Positions 9,516 through 17,217 of a stretch of DNA of 41,287 nt are shown here, piece by piece. Each line of letters starts with the position of its first letter. Position 1 is the stretch's first letter. The DNA is from Novosphingobium piscinae. GTDB lineage: Bacteria; Pseudomonadota; Alphaproteobacteria; Sphingomonadales; Sphingomonadaceae. The position numbers were made by a program, and so were the translations under genes. Where the stretch lies: contig NZ_JACLAX010000022.1 of the NCBI RefSeq assembly GCF_014230355.1, forward strand, positions 1 through 41,287, written 5' to 3'. The notes below the pieces were generated by a model that was not told the DNA's origin, did not search any database, and saw only the letters and a list, made by a program, of their open reading frames with translations.

Positions 9516-9530
9516 CCGACGGTTTGTCGG
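9516..9530. promoter_or_regulatory. Operator-like palindrome, site C (perfect)
   Basis: CCGAC-GGTTT-GTCGG, a perfect 5-5-5 inverted repeat ending 13 bases before the flavin reductase start codon (9544). Placement this close to the start suits steric repression of the operon 9544-13505. Confidence 0.75.
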
Positions 9531-9543
9531 ATTTGGTGAATCT

Positions 9544-10074
9544 ATGGCGGGGGATGACACGACCGGGTCGGCGCAGGCGGCGGATGCCGCACAGCGCGCC
9601 GCCTTTCTCGAACAGATGCGACAGGTCCCCGGCGCCGTCGCGGTGATCTCCGCCGCGACCGGCGAGGAGGCCGGCGGCCTGGTTGCGACGGCCTGGTCCT
9701 CGCTCTGCGCCGATCCGCCGATGCTGCTCGCCTGCGTCAACCGGACCACTAGCGCGCATGACCTGATCCTGCGCGCCGGGGCGTTCGGCCTCAGCCTCCT
9801 GTCCGCGGACGATCAGCACGTCGTAGGCCATTTCTCGGGCAAGAACGCGCTGACCGGCAAGGACAGGTTCGTCGAAGCGCTGTGGAGCGCCGGCCCCGAA
9901 GGACAGCCGCTGCTCGACAGCGCCACCGTTTCGTTCGAATGCACCATCGAGACCACCCATTCGCACGGCACGCACACGATCCTGATCGGACGCGTCGGCG
10001 AAATGCGCCGCAAGGCCGGTGCCAGTGCCCTGCTCTATCTGGACGGAAAATATGCGATGGCCGGGCCGGTCTGA
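9544..10074 (+). CDS. Flavin reductase-like FMN-binding protein
   Basis: 176 residues. Start ATG 9544 is taken because upstream frame extension runs through operator site C and the SDR2 terminator. The split-barrel flavin-reductase signature is present: 'QVPGAVAVISA' near residue 27, 'GLVATAWSSLCADPPMLLAC' near 45-64, 'FGLSLLSADDQ' near 80, and a C-terminal '(H)SHGTHTILIGRV' with a conserved His. It presumably reduces FMN with NAD(P)H and hands FMNH2 to the two LLM monooxygenases, neither of which has its own reductase nearby. First gene of the plus-strand operon running to the MFS transporter. Confidence 0.88.
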   Translation: MAGDDTTGSAQAADAAQRAAFLEQMRQVPGAVAVISAATGEEAGGLVATAWSSLCADPPMLLACVNRTTSAHDLILRAGAFGLSLLSADDQHVVGHFSGKNALTGKDRFVEALWSAGPEGQPLLDSATVSFECTIETTHSHGTHTILIGRVGEMRRKAGASALLYLDGKYAMAGPV

Positions 10075-10093
10075 CCCGCCATGACGTGATGGA

Positions 10094-10125
10094 GCGGATC
10101 CGCCAGCAAAGCCGCGCGGATCCGC
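10094..10125 (+). repeat. Twin 10-bp palindromes between flavin reductase and CoA-transferase
   Basis: GCGGATCCGC occurs at 10094-10103 and again at 10116-10125, 12 bases apart. Each copy is self-complementary, so the pair can also fold as one hairpin. It sits in the 67-base gap after the flavin reductase and could protect or separate message segments within the operon; function is unproven. Confidence 0.5.
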
Positions 10126-10141
10126 AGAGAGGACGCGAGCA

Positions 10142-10819
10142 ATGATAAACAAGATCGTCGATTCGATGGCCGAGGCCGTGGCCGGCCTGCAGGATGGTGC
10201 CGCGATCATGATCAGCGGTTTCGGCGACGCCGGGGCGCCGGCGGAACTGATCGAGGCGGTGATCGCCCAGGGGGCGACCGACCTCACCATCATCAGCAAC
10301 AACGCTGGAGCCGGCGAAGTCGGCATTGCCGCGCTGATGAAGGCCAAGCGCGTGCGCAAGGTGATCTGCTCGTTCCCGCGGCAGAACGGCTCGCACCACT
10401 TCGAGGCGCGCTACCGCGCGGGAGAGGTCGAGCTGGAGCTGGTCCCGCAAGGCAACCTGGCCTGCCGCATCGAAGCCGCGGGCGCCGGGCTGGGCGCGGT
10501 CTACACGCCGACCGGCTATGGCACCTTGCTCGCCGAGGGCAAGGAAACCCGCGAGATCGACGGACGGCATTACGTGCTCGAATACCCGATCCATGCCGAT
10601 TTCGCGCTGGTCAAGGCGCGGGCCGCGGACCGTTGGGGCAATCTCGTCTATCGCAAGGTCGCCCGCAATTTCGGACCGATCATGGCGCGCGCCGCCAGGA
10701 CCACCGTGGTCCAGGTCGCCGAGATCGTCGAACTGGGCGCACTCGATCCGGAAACGATCGTGACCCCCGGCATCTTCGTCAACCGCGTGGTGCTGAGCAG
10801 CGCCCCCGCGACCGCCTGA
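10142..10819 (+). CDS. CoA-transferase family I, subunit A (pair 1)
   Basis: 225 residues. The start ATG 10142 follows GAGAGGACGCGAGCA. The glycine-rich CoA-binding region 'ISGFGDAGAPAELIEA' corresponds to the G-G-F-G-x-x-G-x-P motif of 3-oxoadipate/succinyl-CoA transferase A subunits, and 'LTIISNNAGAGEVGI' and 'LVPQGNLACRI' also fit. Together with the next gene it should transfer CoA from succinyl-CoA or acetyl-CoA to a pathway acid. It has a paralogue at 38404. Confidence 0.9.
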   Translation: MINKIVDSMAEAVAGLQDGAAIMISGFGDAGAPAELIEAVIAQGATDLTIISNNAGAGEVGIAALMKAKRVRKVICSFPRQNGSHHFEARYRAGEVELELVPQGNLACRIEAAGAGLGAVYTPTGYGTLLAEGKETREIDGRHYVLEYPIHADFALVKARAADRWGNLVYRKVARNFGPIMARAARTTVVQVAEIVELGALDPETIVTPGIFVNRVVLSSAPATA

Positions 10820-10834
10820 CCGAAGGAAACTGAC

Positions 10835-11473
10835 ATGCAGCGCATGGACCGTACCGCCCTCGCCGCCCGGGTCGCCCGCGACATTCCGGAAGGCGCCTAC
10901 GTCAACCTCGGCATCGGCGCCCCGACCATGGTCGCCAACTACCTGCCGCAGGACAAGGAGGTGTTCCTCCAGAGCGAAAATGGCCTGCTCGGCATGGGCC
11001 CCGCCCCGGCCGAGGCGGACATCGACTGGGAGCTGATCAACGCCGGGAAGCAGCCGGTCACCCTGCTCGCGGGCGGATCGTTCTTCCACCATGGCGACAG
11101 CTTCGCGATGATGCGCGGCGGGCACATCGACATCTGCGTGCTCGGGGCCTTCCAGGTCTCGGTTCACGGCGACCTTGCCAACTGGCACACTGGCGCGCCC
11201 GATGCGGTTCCCGCCGTCGGTGGAGCCATGGACCTCGCGATTGGGGCCCGGCAGGTCTTCGTGATGATGGATCTCCTCACCAAGGCAGGCGAGAGCAAGC
11301 TGGTCGAAAAGTGCACCTACCCGCTTACCGGCCTCGCCTGCGTGTCCCGCGTCTACAGCGACGTCGCCGTGTTCAGCGTCGGACCCGAGGGAGCCAGGGT
11401 CATCGAGATGGTCCCGGACATGACGCTCGAGGAGCTGAGGGGCATGACCGGCCTCCCGCTGGAGATGGCCTGA
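10835..11473 (+). CDS. CoA-transferase family I, subunit B (pair 1)
   Basis: 212 residues, 15 bases after subunit A. 'YVNLGIGAPTMVANY' and the active-site 'QSENGLLGMG', whose Glu forms the glutamyl-CoA intermediate in this family, are present, as is 'GGAMDLAIGARQVFVMM'. It forms a heteromer with the product of 10142-10819. The two pairs in this window suggest two acid substrates, or activation plus release at different pathway stages. Confidence 0.91.
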   Translation: MQRMDRTALAARVARDIPEGAYVNLGIGAPTMVANYLPQDKEVFLQSENGLLGMGPAPAEADIDWELINAGKQPVTLLAGGSFFHHGDSFAMMRGGHIDICVLGAFQVSVHGDLANWHTGAPDAVPAVGGAMDLAIGARQVFVMMDLLTKAGESKLVEKCTYPLTGLACVSRVYSDVAVFSVGPEGARVIEMVPDMTLEELRGMTGLPLEMA

Positions 11474-11475
11474 CC

Positions 11476-12267
11476 ATGCCCAACCGGACCGACTTCGGAG
11501 CCTTTACGGTCTCCCGCCACGAACACGGGGTGCTCCAGGTCACCTTCTCCCGGCCACCGGTGAACGCGGTTTCGCTCTCGGTCTATGAGGATCTCGGGAC
11601 GCTGGCCGACTATGTCACGAGCAACGAAGCCGTGCGGGTGCTGGTGATCACCGCTCCGCCCGGCGCTCGGGCCTGGTGCGGCGGGGCCGACCTCAACGAG
11701 TTCAAGGACATGACCGCGGAGCGCCGCAAGGAGCGCTACCACTTCATCAACGAGCAGCTGCCGAAGTTCCATGGTATCGATCGTCCGATGATTGCGGCGA
11801 TCGAGGGCGCCGCCGTCGGGGTGGGCGTCATGCTCGCCGGGATGTGCGATCTGCGCGTTGCGGCCGAGAACGCCCGCTTCGCCTGCCCCGAGGTCGATTA
11901 CGGTCTGGTCGGCGGTAGCGCCGGGCTGTTTGCTGCGCTGCGGATGCCCGAGGCGAAGATCCGCGAAATGGTCTACACGGGCCGCGCCTTCACCGCGCGC
12001 GAGCTCGAACCGACCGGCTTCTTCAACTACGTCCTGCCCGCCCCGGCGGTGGTGCCGATGGCGCTGGATCTCGCCGCGCAGATCGCGCGCAAGAACCTGC
12101 CCGTGCTGCGCGCCCGCAAGCGCGCCTCGCTCGAATGGGAAGGCTCGGAATGGATGGACGCCTATCTGGAGGCGCAGGAGATTTCCGCGGCGCTGGTCGA
12201 GGATCCGCTGAGCCAGGCGGCGGTCGAGGCGGCCCTGAAGGCCGGCAGCAAGCCCGAGGCCAGATGA
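11476..12267 (+). CDS. Crotonase-fold enoyl-CoA hydratase/isomerase family protein 2
   Basis: 263 residues, start ATG 11476, 2 bases after the CoA-transferase B stop. Oxyanion-hole 'RAWCGGADLN' and 'GAAVGVGVMLAGMCD' define the fold. As in crotonase 1 the first catalytic Glu of classical hydratases is missing (Met/Val in GVGVML) while the second survives in 'CPEVDYG'. It may be a hydrolase, isomerase or C-C bond enzyme of the superfamily rather than a water-adding hydratase. Close paralogue of 7689-8477; the two were duplicated into separately promoted units. Confidence 0.88.
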   Translation: MPNRTDFGAFTVSRHEHGVLQVTFSRPPVNAVSLSVYEDLGTLADYVTSNEAVRVLVITAPPGARAWCGGADLNEFKDMTAERRKERYHFINEQLPKFHGIDRPMIAAIEGAAVGVGVMLAGMCDLRVAAENARFACPEVDYGLVGGSAGLFAALRMPEAKIREMVYTGRAFTARELEPTGFFNYVLPAPAVVPMALDLAAQIARKNLPVLRARKRASLEWEGSEWMDAYLEAQEISAALVEDPLSQAAVEAALKAGSKPEAR

Positions 12268-13505
12268 CCGCAACGGCCGGGGCCGAATGGCGTCGCGGTT
12301 GGCCCAGCGTGGCGCTGACCGCACTGGGCCTGACCTGCGCGCCAGCCACACTGCCGGTCTATACTCTGGGCCTGTTCGTCGCCCCGCTCAGCGCCGAATT
12401 CCTCTGGAGCCGCGCCGCGATCCAGGCGGCGATCCTGTTCAGCACCGGGCTCGGGCTGGTCGGCGGACCGCTCGCCGGGTGGCTGGTGCGCCGTTACGGG
12501 CTGCGGCTGACGGTCGTGTCGGGTCTTGCCGGCATGGCCCTGTCCCTGCTGCTCGGTGCCGCCATGAGCGGATGGTTGTGGCAGCTGTACCTCGCCTATG
12601 GGCTGATGTCGCTGCTCGGTGCCGGGGCCAACGCGGTGAGCTGGAGCACCTATGTCGCGGCGAGCTTCGAACGGAGCCGCGGGCTGGCGCTGGGCCTGGC
12701 TCTGTCCGGCACGGGCCTGTCCGCCATGCTCATGCCGCGGATCGCCGAGGCCGGGCTGGAGCAGGGCGGATGGCGGTCGGCCTACCTCGCTTTGGCGGCC
12801 TTCGTGGCCCTTGCGGTCCTCCCGCTCTGCGCCGTGTTCGTCCCGCGCGGCATGCCCGAGACACCCGGCGGGGACGGCAGTTCGGCACAGGCCCGGGGCA
12901 TGGACGTCAGCCACGTTGTCCGTACCGGGCGGTTCTGGCTGATCGGACTCTCCTCGGCCTGCATCTACATGGCGGTCGGGGGGCTGATCCCCAACCTCGT
13001 CCCGGCACTGACCGACCGCGGGATGAGCGCGGCCCAAGCCGTGGGCGTGATGGGCTCGATGGGTGCGGCGATCATTGCCGGGCGCTTGGCCGTGGGGATC
13101 CTGGTCGACCGGCTCTGGGCCCCGCTGGTGGCGCTGATCGTGCTGGTGCCGGCGGCGATCGGCTGCCTGCTGCTGAATACTGCGCAGCCCCTGCTGGTCT
13201 ACAGCCTGTGCGCCGCCTCGATCGGGCTGGTCACGGGCATGGAGTTCGACATGCTGGCCTTCCTGATCGGCCGCTATTTCGGACTGCGCGACTATGCCCG
13301 GATCTACGGGCGGCTCTACATGTTCCTGGCGGTATCGGCTGGCATCGCCCCGATGACCTTCGGAGCGATCTACGATCGCACCCACAGCTATGCCATGCCG
13401 ATTTACGCTGCGGCAGCGCTGCTCCTTGCCGGTGGGGCGATGCTGCTCCTGCTCAGACGCTATCCCGACCTCTCGGATCCGGCGGCGGAAACCGTCGCCG
13501 CCTGA
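12264..13505 (+). CDS. Major facilitator superfamily transporter
   Basis: 413 residues; ATG 12264 overlaps the crotonase 2 stop by 4 bases (ATGA). About twelve hydrophobic segments are visible, arranged as two halves separated by a hydrophilic loop near residues 195-215. 'GWLVRRYGLRLTVVSG' between helices 2 and 3 is the MFS loop motif, mirrored by 'GRLAVGILVDRLW' in the second half. It resembles the oxalate/formate and monocarboxylate-type branch. Inner-membrane uptake of the substrate or an acid intermediate is likely (inference from the operon). Confidence 0.88.
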   Translation: MTATAGAEWRRGWPSVALTALGLTCAPATLPVYTLGLFVAPLSAEFLWSRAAIQAAILFSTGLGLVGGPLAGWLVRRYGLRLTVVSGLAGMALSLLLGAAMSGWLWQLYLAYGLMSLLGAGANAVSWSTYVAASFERSRGLALGLALSGTGLSAMLMPRIAEAGLEQGGWRSAYLALAAFVALAVLPLCAVFVPRGMPETPGGDGSSAQARGMDVSHVVRTGRFWLIGLSSACIYMAVGGLIPNLVPALTDRGMSAAQAVGVMGSMGAAIIAGRLAVGILVDRLWAPLVALIVLVPAAIGCLLLNTAQPLLVYSLCAASIGLVTGMEFDMLAFLIGRYFGLRDYARIYGRLYMFLAVSAGIAPMTFGAIYDRTHSYAMPIYAAAALLLAGGAMLLLLRRYPDLSDPAAETVAA

Positions 13506-13515
13506 GACGCCGCGA

Positions 13516-13527
13516 CGGTCGGGACCG
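13516..13527. terminator. Small hairpin between convergent operons
   Basis: CGGTC-GG-GACCG in the 25-base gap between the MFS gene and the oppositely oriented crotonase 3 gene. The stem is short (4-5 pairs) with no T-run; it is the only candidate for a two-way transcription stop at this convergence. Confidence 0.25.
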
Positions 13528-13530
13528 CGA

Positions 13531-14313
13531 TCAGGCGCCCTTCCACTGAGGATCGCGCTTGCCGAAGAACGCGGCGAGACCTTCGCGCTTGTCCTCGGTG
13601 CCGAACAGCGCGGAGAACGCCTGGCGCTCGGCAGCGAGGTGGGCGGTGTGCGGCAGGTCGAAGGCGGCGTTGACCATCGCCTTGGCCTGGCGCACCGCAA
13701 CCGGAGCCCGGGCCGCGATCTCGCGGGCCAGCTCGCTCGCCCGGGCCAGCGCCGAGCCGTCCACGACGACTTCCAGCACCAGACCGAGCCGCAAGGCCGT
13801 CGCGGCATCGATCGGCTTGCCGAGCAGGACCATCGACATGGCCTGCATCCGGCCGACGATCCGCGGCAGGGTCGCCGTTCCTCCGGCGCCGGGGATGATC
13901 CCGAGATTGCTTTCGGGCTGCCCGAAGCGCGCACTGACTCCGGCCACGGCGAGGTCGCAGCACATCAGCAGCTCGTTCCCCGCCCCCAGGCACCAGCCCT
14001 CGACCGCCGCGACGATCGGCTTGGGAAAGGCGCGGATGCGGGCCCAGATCCTCGGCCGCACATCGGCCAGGGCCCCAGCCGTGTCCTTTTGCGCGAGTTC
14101 GTTGATGTCGGCACCGGCCGCGAAGACCTTGGTCGATCCGGTGATCACCACGCTGCGCACCGCGTCGTCGTCGCGCACCGCGTCGAGCGCGTCGGCGATC
14201 AGCCCGAGCACCGGGGTGGCCAGCGCATTGCGCTTTTCCGGATTGTTGAGCGTGAGGGTCAGGACACCGTCGGTGCCGCGATCGACGAGAAGGAGGTTGG
14301 TCTGGTCGGTCAT
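13531..14313 (-). CDS. Enoyl-CoA hydratase (crotonase 3)
   Basis: 260 residues. Unlike crotonases 1 and 2 it keeps both catalytic glutamates: 'GAGNELLMCCD' and 'FGQPESNLGIIPGAGGT', and the oxyanion-hole 'FAAGADINEL'. It closely resembles PaaF-type hydratases of aromatic and fatty-acid catabolism, which add water to 2,3-enoyl-CoA. It overlaps the 3-hydroxyacyl-CoA dehydrogenase gene by 4 bases, so hydration and oxidation are coupled in expression. Last gene of the long minus-strand operon that starts at 28420. Confidence 0.93.
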   Translation of the reverse strand: MTDQTNLLLVDRGTDGVLTLTLNNPEKRNALATPVLGLIADALDAVRDDDAVRSVVITGSTKVFAAGADINELAQKDTAGALADVRPRIWARIRAFPKPIVAAVEGWCLGAGNELLMCCDLAVAGVSARFGQPESNLGIIPGAGGTATLPRIVGRMQAMSMVLLGKPIDAATALRLGLVLEVVVDGSALARASELAREIAARAPVAVRQAKAMVNAAFDLPHTAHLAAERQAFSALFGTEDKREGLAAFFGKRDPQWKGA

Positions 14314-15722
14314 GCCTTGCTCATCCAGTGTTCCGAGGGGTTGTAGAGGGGCTGTCCGGTGCCGGCGGCGATCGCGCCGAGCACCCCGACCAGCGCGGCG
14401 GGGCCGATCCGGTCCGCCCAGGCACAGGGACCGAACGGATAGTTGGCGCCGAACCGCAGCGCGCTGTCGATCCCGCCCTCGTCGCTGACGCGCTCAAGCA
14501 CGGCGTCGCCAGCGGCATTGGCGATCTGCGCGAGGGTCCTGAGCACGATCAGGCCGGGACGGTCCGCCAGCCGGTAAGCGTCGAGCCCCCAGGCGGCGAG
14601 CAGGCCGGCGGCCACCTCGGCCGCCGCATCGCTGCTGGCGGCAAAGCCGGCGGCCGAGGCATGGCTGGCGTCGAACCAGTCGATCACCGCGACCTCGCGG
14701 CCCGCCTCCGCCGCCTCGGCGCGCGCCGTGCGGCCGCGCGAGAAGCGCAGCACCACGCCGCCCAGCTCCAGCGGCGCCAGGTCTGGCCTCGCCGCCTCGG
14801 GCCGGGCCGGGGCATCGGAGCGGGCCGGGACGGCGAGCGGTGCCGGCACATCCGGGCCCTTGCCATCGGCATAGTCGTAGACGCCGCGCCCGGTCTTGCG
14901 GCCCAGCCAGCCGGCATCGACCAGCGCCGACTGCGCCAGCTGCGGGATGAAGCGGGTCTGGCCGAAGTAGGAATCGAAGACCGACCGCGCCACGGCGAAG
15001 TTCACGTCCTGGCCGATCAGGTCGGTCAGTTCGAGCGGGCCCATCTTGAACCCTGCGGCCTTGCGGAACAGCAGGTCGATCATCTCGGGCGCCGCCCCGC
15101 CCTGCTGCAGGCAGCGGAAGCCCTCGCCGTAGAACGGGCGAGCGACGCGGTTGACGATGAAACCAGGCACGTCGGCCACGGGCACGGCCACCTTGCCCCA
15201 GGCCTGGGCGAGCCCGGTAATGGCCTCGGCCACGGCGGGACTGGTCGCGGGACCGGACACGACCTCCACCAGCTTCATCACGGTGGCCGGGTTGAAGAAG
15301 TGCATGCCGATGAAGCGCTCGGGCCGGCGCAGGCTGCCTGCCAGCTTGGCGATCGACAGCGACGAGGTGTTGCTGGCAAGGATCGCCGCATCATCCAGCT
15401 GCTCCTCCAGCTGCGCGAACAGGCCCTGCTTGGCGGCGAGGTCCTCGATGATCGCCTCGATCACCAGCCCGCAGCCGTCAAGCGCCGAAACCTGATCTGT
15501 CCATTTCAGGTTGGCGAGCACCACCGCAGCCGCATCCGCCGCGAGCTTGCCACGCGAGACGAGCTGGTCGAGCCCCTTGGCGATCTGCGCCTGGCTGCGC
15601 TCGCGCGATGGGGCGTAGACGTCGTAGACCACCACGCGGTGGCCGGCCTGGGCCGCCACCTGCGCGATGCCGCTGCCCATGGCGCCTGCTCCGCAGACCC
15701 CGATCGTTATTGCCTCGCTCAC
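14310..15722 (-). CDS. 3-hydroxyacyl-CoA dehydrogenase
   Basis: 470 residues, PaaH/FadB-like. The NAD-binding 'VCGAGAMGSGIAQVAAQAGH' is at 9-28; 'ASNTSSLSI', 'RFIGMHFFNPATVMKLVEVV' with the catalytic His, and 'PGFIVNRVARPFY' follow. A second C-terminal dehydrogenase-like domain ('NYPFGPCAWADRIG') is present, as in the ~500-residue phenylacetate-type enzymes. It oxidises L-3-hydroxyacyl-CoA to 3-oxoacyl-CoA, giving the substrate for a thiolase. An Ala/Pro/Arg-rich linker of about 30 residues joins the domains. Confidence 0.93.
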   Translation of the reverse strand: MSEAITIGVCGAGAMGSGIAQVAAQAGHRVVVYDVYAPSRERSQAQIAKGLDQLVSRGKLAADAAAVVLANLKWTDQVSALDGCGLVIEAIIEDLAAKQGLFAQLEEQLDDAAILASNTSSLSIAKLAGSLRRPERFIGMHFFNPATVMKLVEVVSGPATSPAVAEAITGLAQAWGKVAVPVADVPGFIVNRVARPFYGEGFRCLQQGGAAPEMIDLLFRKAAGFKMGPLELTDLIGQDVNFAVARSVFDSYFGQTRFIPQLAQSALVDAGWLGRKTGRGVYDYADGKGPDVPAPLAVPARSDAPARPEAARPDLAPLELGGVVLRFSRGRTARAEAAEAGREVAVIDWFDASHASAAGFAASSDAAAEVAAGLLAAWGLDAYRLADRPGLIVLRTLAQIANAAGDAVLERVSDEGGIDSALRFGANYPFGPCAWADRIGPAALVGVLGAIAAGTGQPLYNPSEHWMSKA

Positions 15723-15755
15723 AGCAAACTCCGCGTCTGGTCGGTTGCGCGCGGA

Positions 15756-16784
15756 TCAGGCCGCGCAGGATTGGGTGCAGCCCGCCACAGCCTTCATCGC
15801 GCGCAGGGGCTCCTCGCTTTCCAGCGGCTTGAGCCCGAGGCGCGCGATCATCGCGGCGTCGGCGTCATCCCCGGCATTGGCCGCGGTCAGCAGCCTGTCG
15901 CCGGTGAAGATCGAGTTGGCGCCGGCAAGGAAGCACAGCGCCTGGGTCGCCTCGCTCATCGCTTCGCGCCCGGCCGAGAGCCGGACCATCGACAGCGGCA
16001 TGGTGATCCGCGCGACCGCGACGGTGCGGACGAACTCTATGTCATCGATCTTGGCCATCGGCGTATCGGCCAGCATGTCACCCAACACCGTGCCCTTGAT
16101 GGGGACGAGCGCGTTGACCGGCACGCTCTCCGGGTGCTGCGCCATTGTCGCGAGCGCATGGACGAAGCCGACGCGGTCCGCGCGCGTCTCGCCCATCCCG
16201 ACGATCCCGCCCGAACAGACATTGATCCCCGCCTGCCGAACGGTCTCCAGCGTCTGCAGCCGGTCCGCGAAGGTGCGGGTGGTGATGACCTCGCCATAGC
16301 GTTCGGGCGAGGTATCGATGTTGTGGTTGTAGTAATCGAGCCCGGCCTCTGCGAGCTGCGCCGCCTGTCCGGGGGAGAGCATACCGAGGGTCATGCAGGT
16401 CTCGAGCCCCATGGCCCGCACGCCCTCCACCATCGCGACGATGGCAGGCATGTCGCGCTCCTTGGGGTTGCGCCAGGCGGCGCCCATGCAGAACCGCTTC
16501 GACCCGCTGTCCTTGGCCTGGGCCGCGGCCTGCAGCACCTGCTGCACCTGCATCAGCTTGGTCGCCTTGACCCCGCTGTCGGCCTTGACCGACTGCGCGC
16601 AGTAGCCGCAGTCCTCGGCGCAGCCGCCGGTCTTGATCGACAGCAGCGTGCAGAGCTGGACCTCGCCCGCGCGGTGGTGCGTGCGGTGGACCTCGGCCGC
16701 GCGGAAGACCAGCTCGGTGAACGGCAGGTCGAACAGCCCGGCGATCTCGGCGCGGCTCCAGTCGGTGCGGACGGCCTGGCCCAT
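15756..16784 (-). CDS. bioB: Biotin synthase (radical SAM)
   Basis: 342 residues. The radical-SAM cluster motif CAEDCGYC (C-x3-C-x2-C) is at about 55-62. '[14 protein letters not shown]', '[13 protein letters not shown]', '[10 protein letters not shown]' and '[13 protein letters not shown]' are BioB signatures, including ligands of the second iron-sulfur cluster. It inserts sulfur into dethiobiotin. It is embedded in the carboxylase operon, 1 base from the lysine-less biotinyl-like gene, and no other biotin synthesis gene is present. Its placement suggests that biotin supply is matched to high expression of the biotinylated carriers encoded next to it. Confidence 0.96.
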   Translation of the reverse strand: MGQAVRTDWSRAEIAGLFDLPFTELVFRAAEVHRTHHRAGEVQLCTLLSIKTGGCAEDCGYCAQSVKADSGVKATKLMQVQQVLQAAAQAKDSGSKRFCMGAAWRNPKERDMPAIVAMVEGVRAMGLETCMTLGMLSPGQAAQLAEAGLDYYNHNIDTSPERYGEVITTRTFADRLQTLETVRQAGINVCSGGIVGMGETRADRVGFVHALATMAQHPESVPVNALVPIKGTVLGDMLADTPMAKIDDIEFVRTVAVARITMPLSMVRLSAGREAMSEATQALCFLAGANSIFTGDRLLTAANAGDDADAAMIARLGLKPLESEEPLRAMKAVAGCTQSCAA

Positions 16785-16785
16785 G

Positions 16786-17217
16786 TCAGCCCTGCAGCGT
16801 CACGAGTTCGGTCTTGAACTCGGCCAGATCGCCGACCTTTACGCCGTGACCGGTGACCGTCCCGCCAGCCGGGGCCGCGACCTCGACCGTCTCGTCGAGC
16901 ACTGCCAATCGGGCAACGGCCGCGCCCTCACCCACCGCGGTCCCCACCGGCGCCAACCAGACGACGGTGCCGACATGGGGCGCCGTCACCGCCCGCGCGG
17001 CCGGAGCCTGCACGGGCGGCGAGGCCGCTGCGGCGGGAGAGACTGCCGCGGCGGGGGGAGCGGTAAGGGGGTTGGGCGTGCCCGGGTGCCGTGCGAGGAA
17101 GTAGTCGCCCTCCTCGCCCTGGACGCAGACCTCGTTCCAGCCGCCTGCCAGCATGGTGTCGAGCAGGGCCCGCGCATTGGTGATCGCGGCCAGAGCCTTG
17201 TCGTCGATGCGGATCAT
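16786..17217 (-). CDS. Biotinyl/lipoyl-domain-like protein lacking the acceptor lysine
   Basis: 143 residues; ATG 17217 overlaps the biotin carboxylase stop by 4 bases. Residues 1-45 form a small helical/strand N-terminal region similar in layout to those of the two carriers, followed by a Pro/Ala linker (50-75) and a biotinyl-like domain '[20 protein letters not shown]' to the end. Where carriers have E-x-M-K, this protein reads L-D-E-T (107-110), so it cannot be biotinylated at the usual place. It could be a structural adaptor or regulatory dummy carrier in the carboxylase complex, or a lipoyl-like fold with a new role. Seen directly; function unknown. Confidence 0.75.
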   Translation of the reverse strand: MIRIDDKALAAITNARALLDTMLAGGWNEVCVQGEEGDYFLARHPGTPNPLTAPPAAAVSPAAAASPPVQAPAARAVTAPHVGTVVWLAPVGTAVGEGAAVARLAVLDETVEVAAPAGGTVTGHGVKVGDLAEFKTELVTLQG

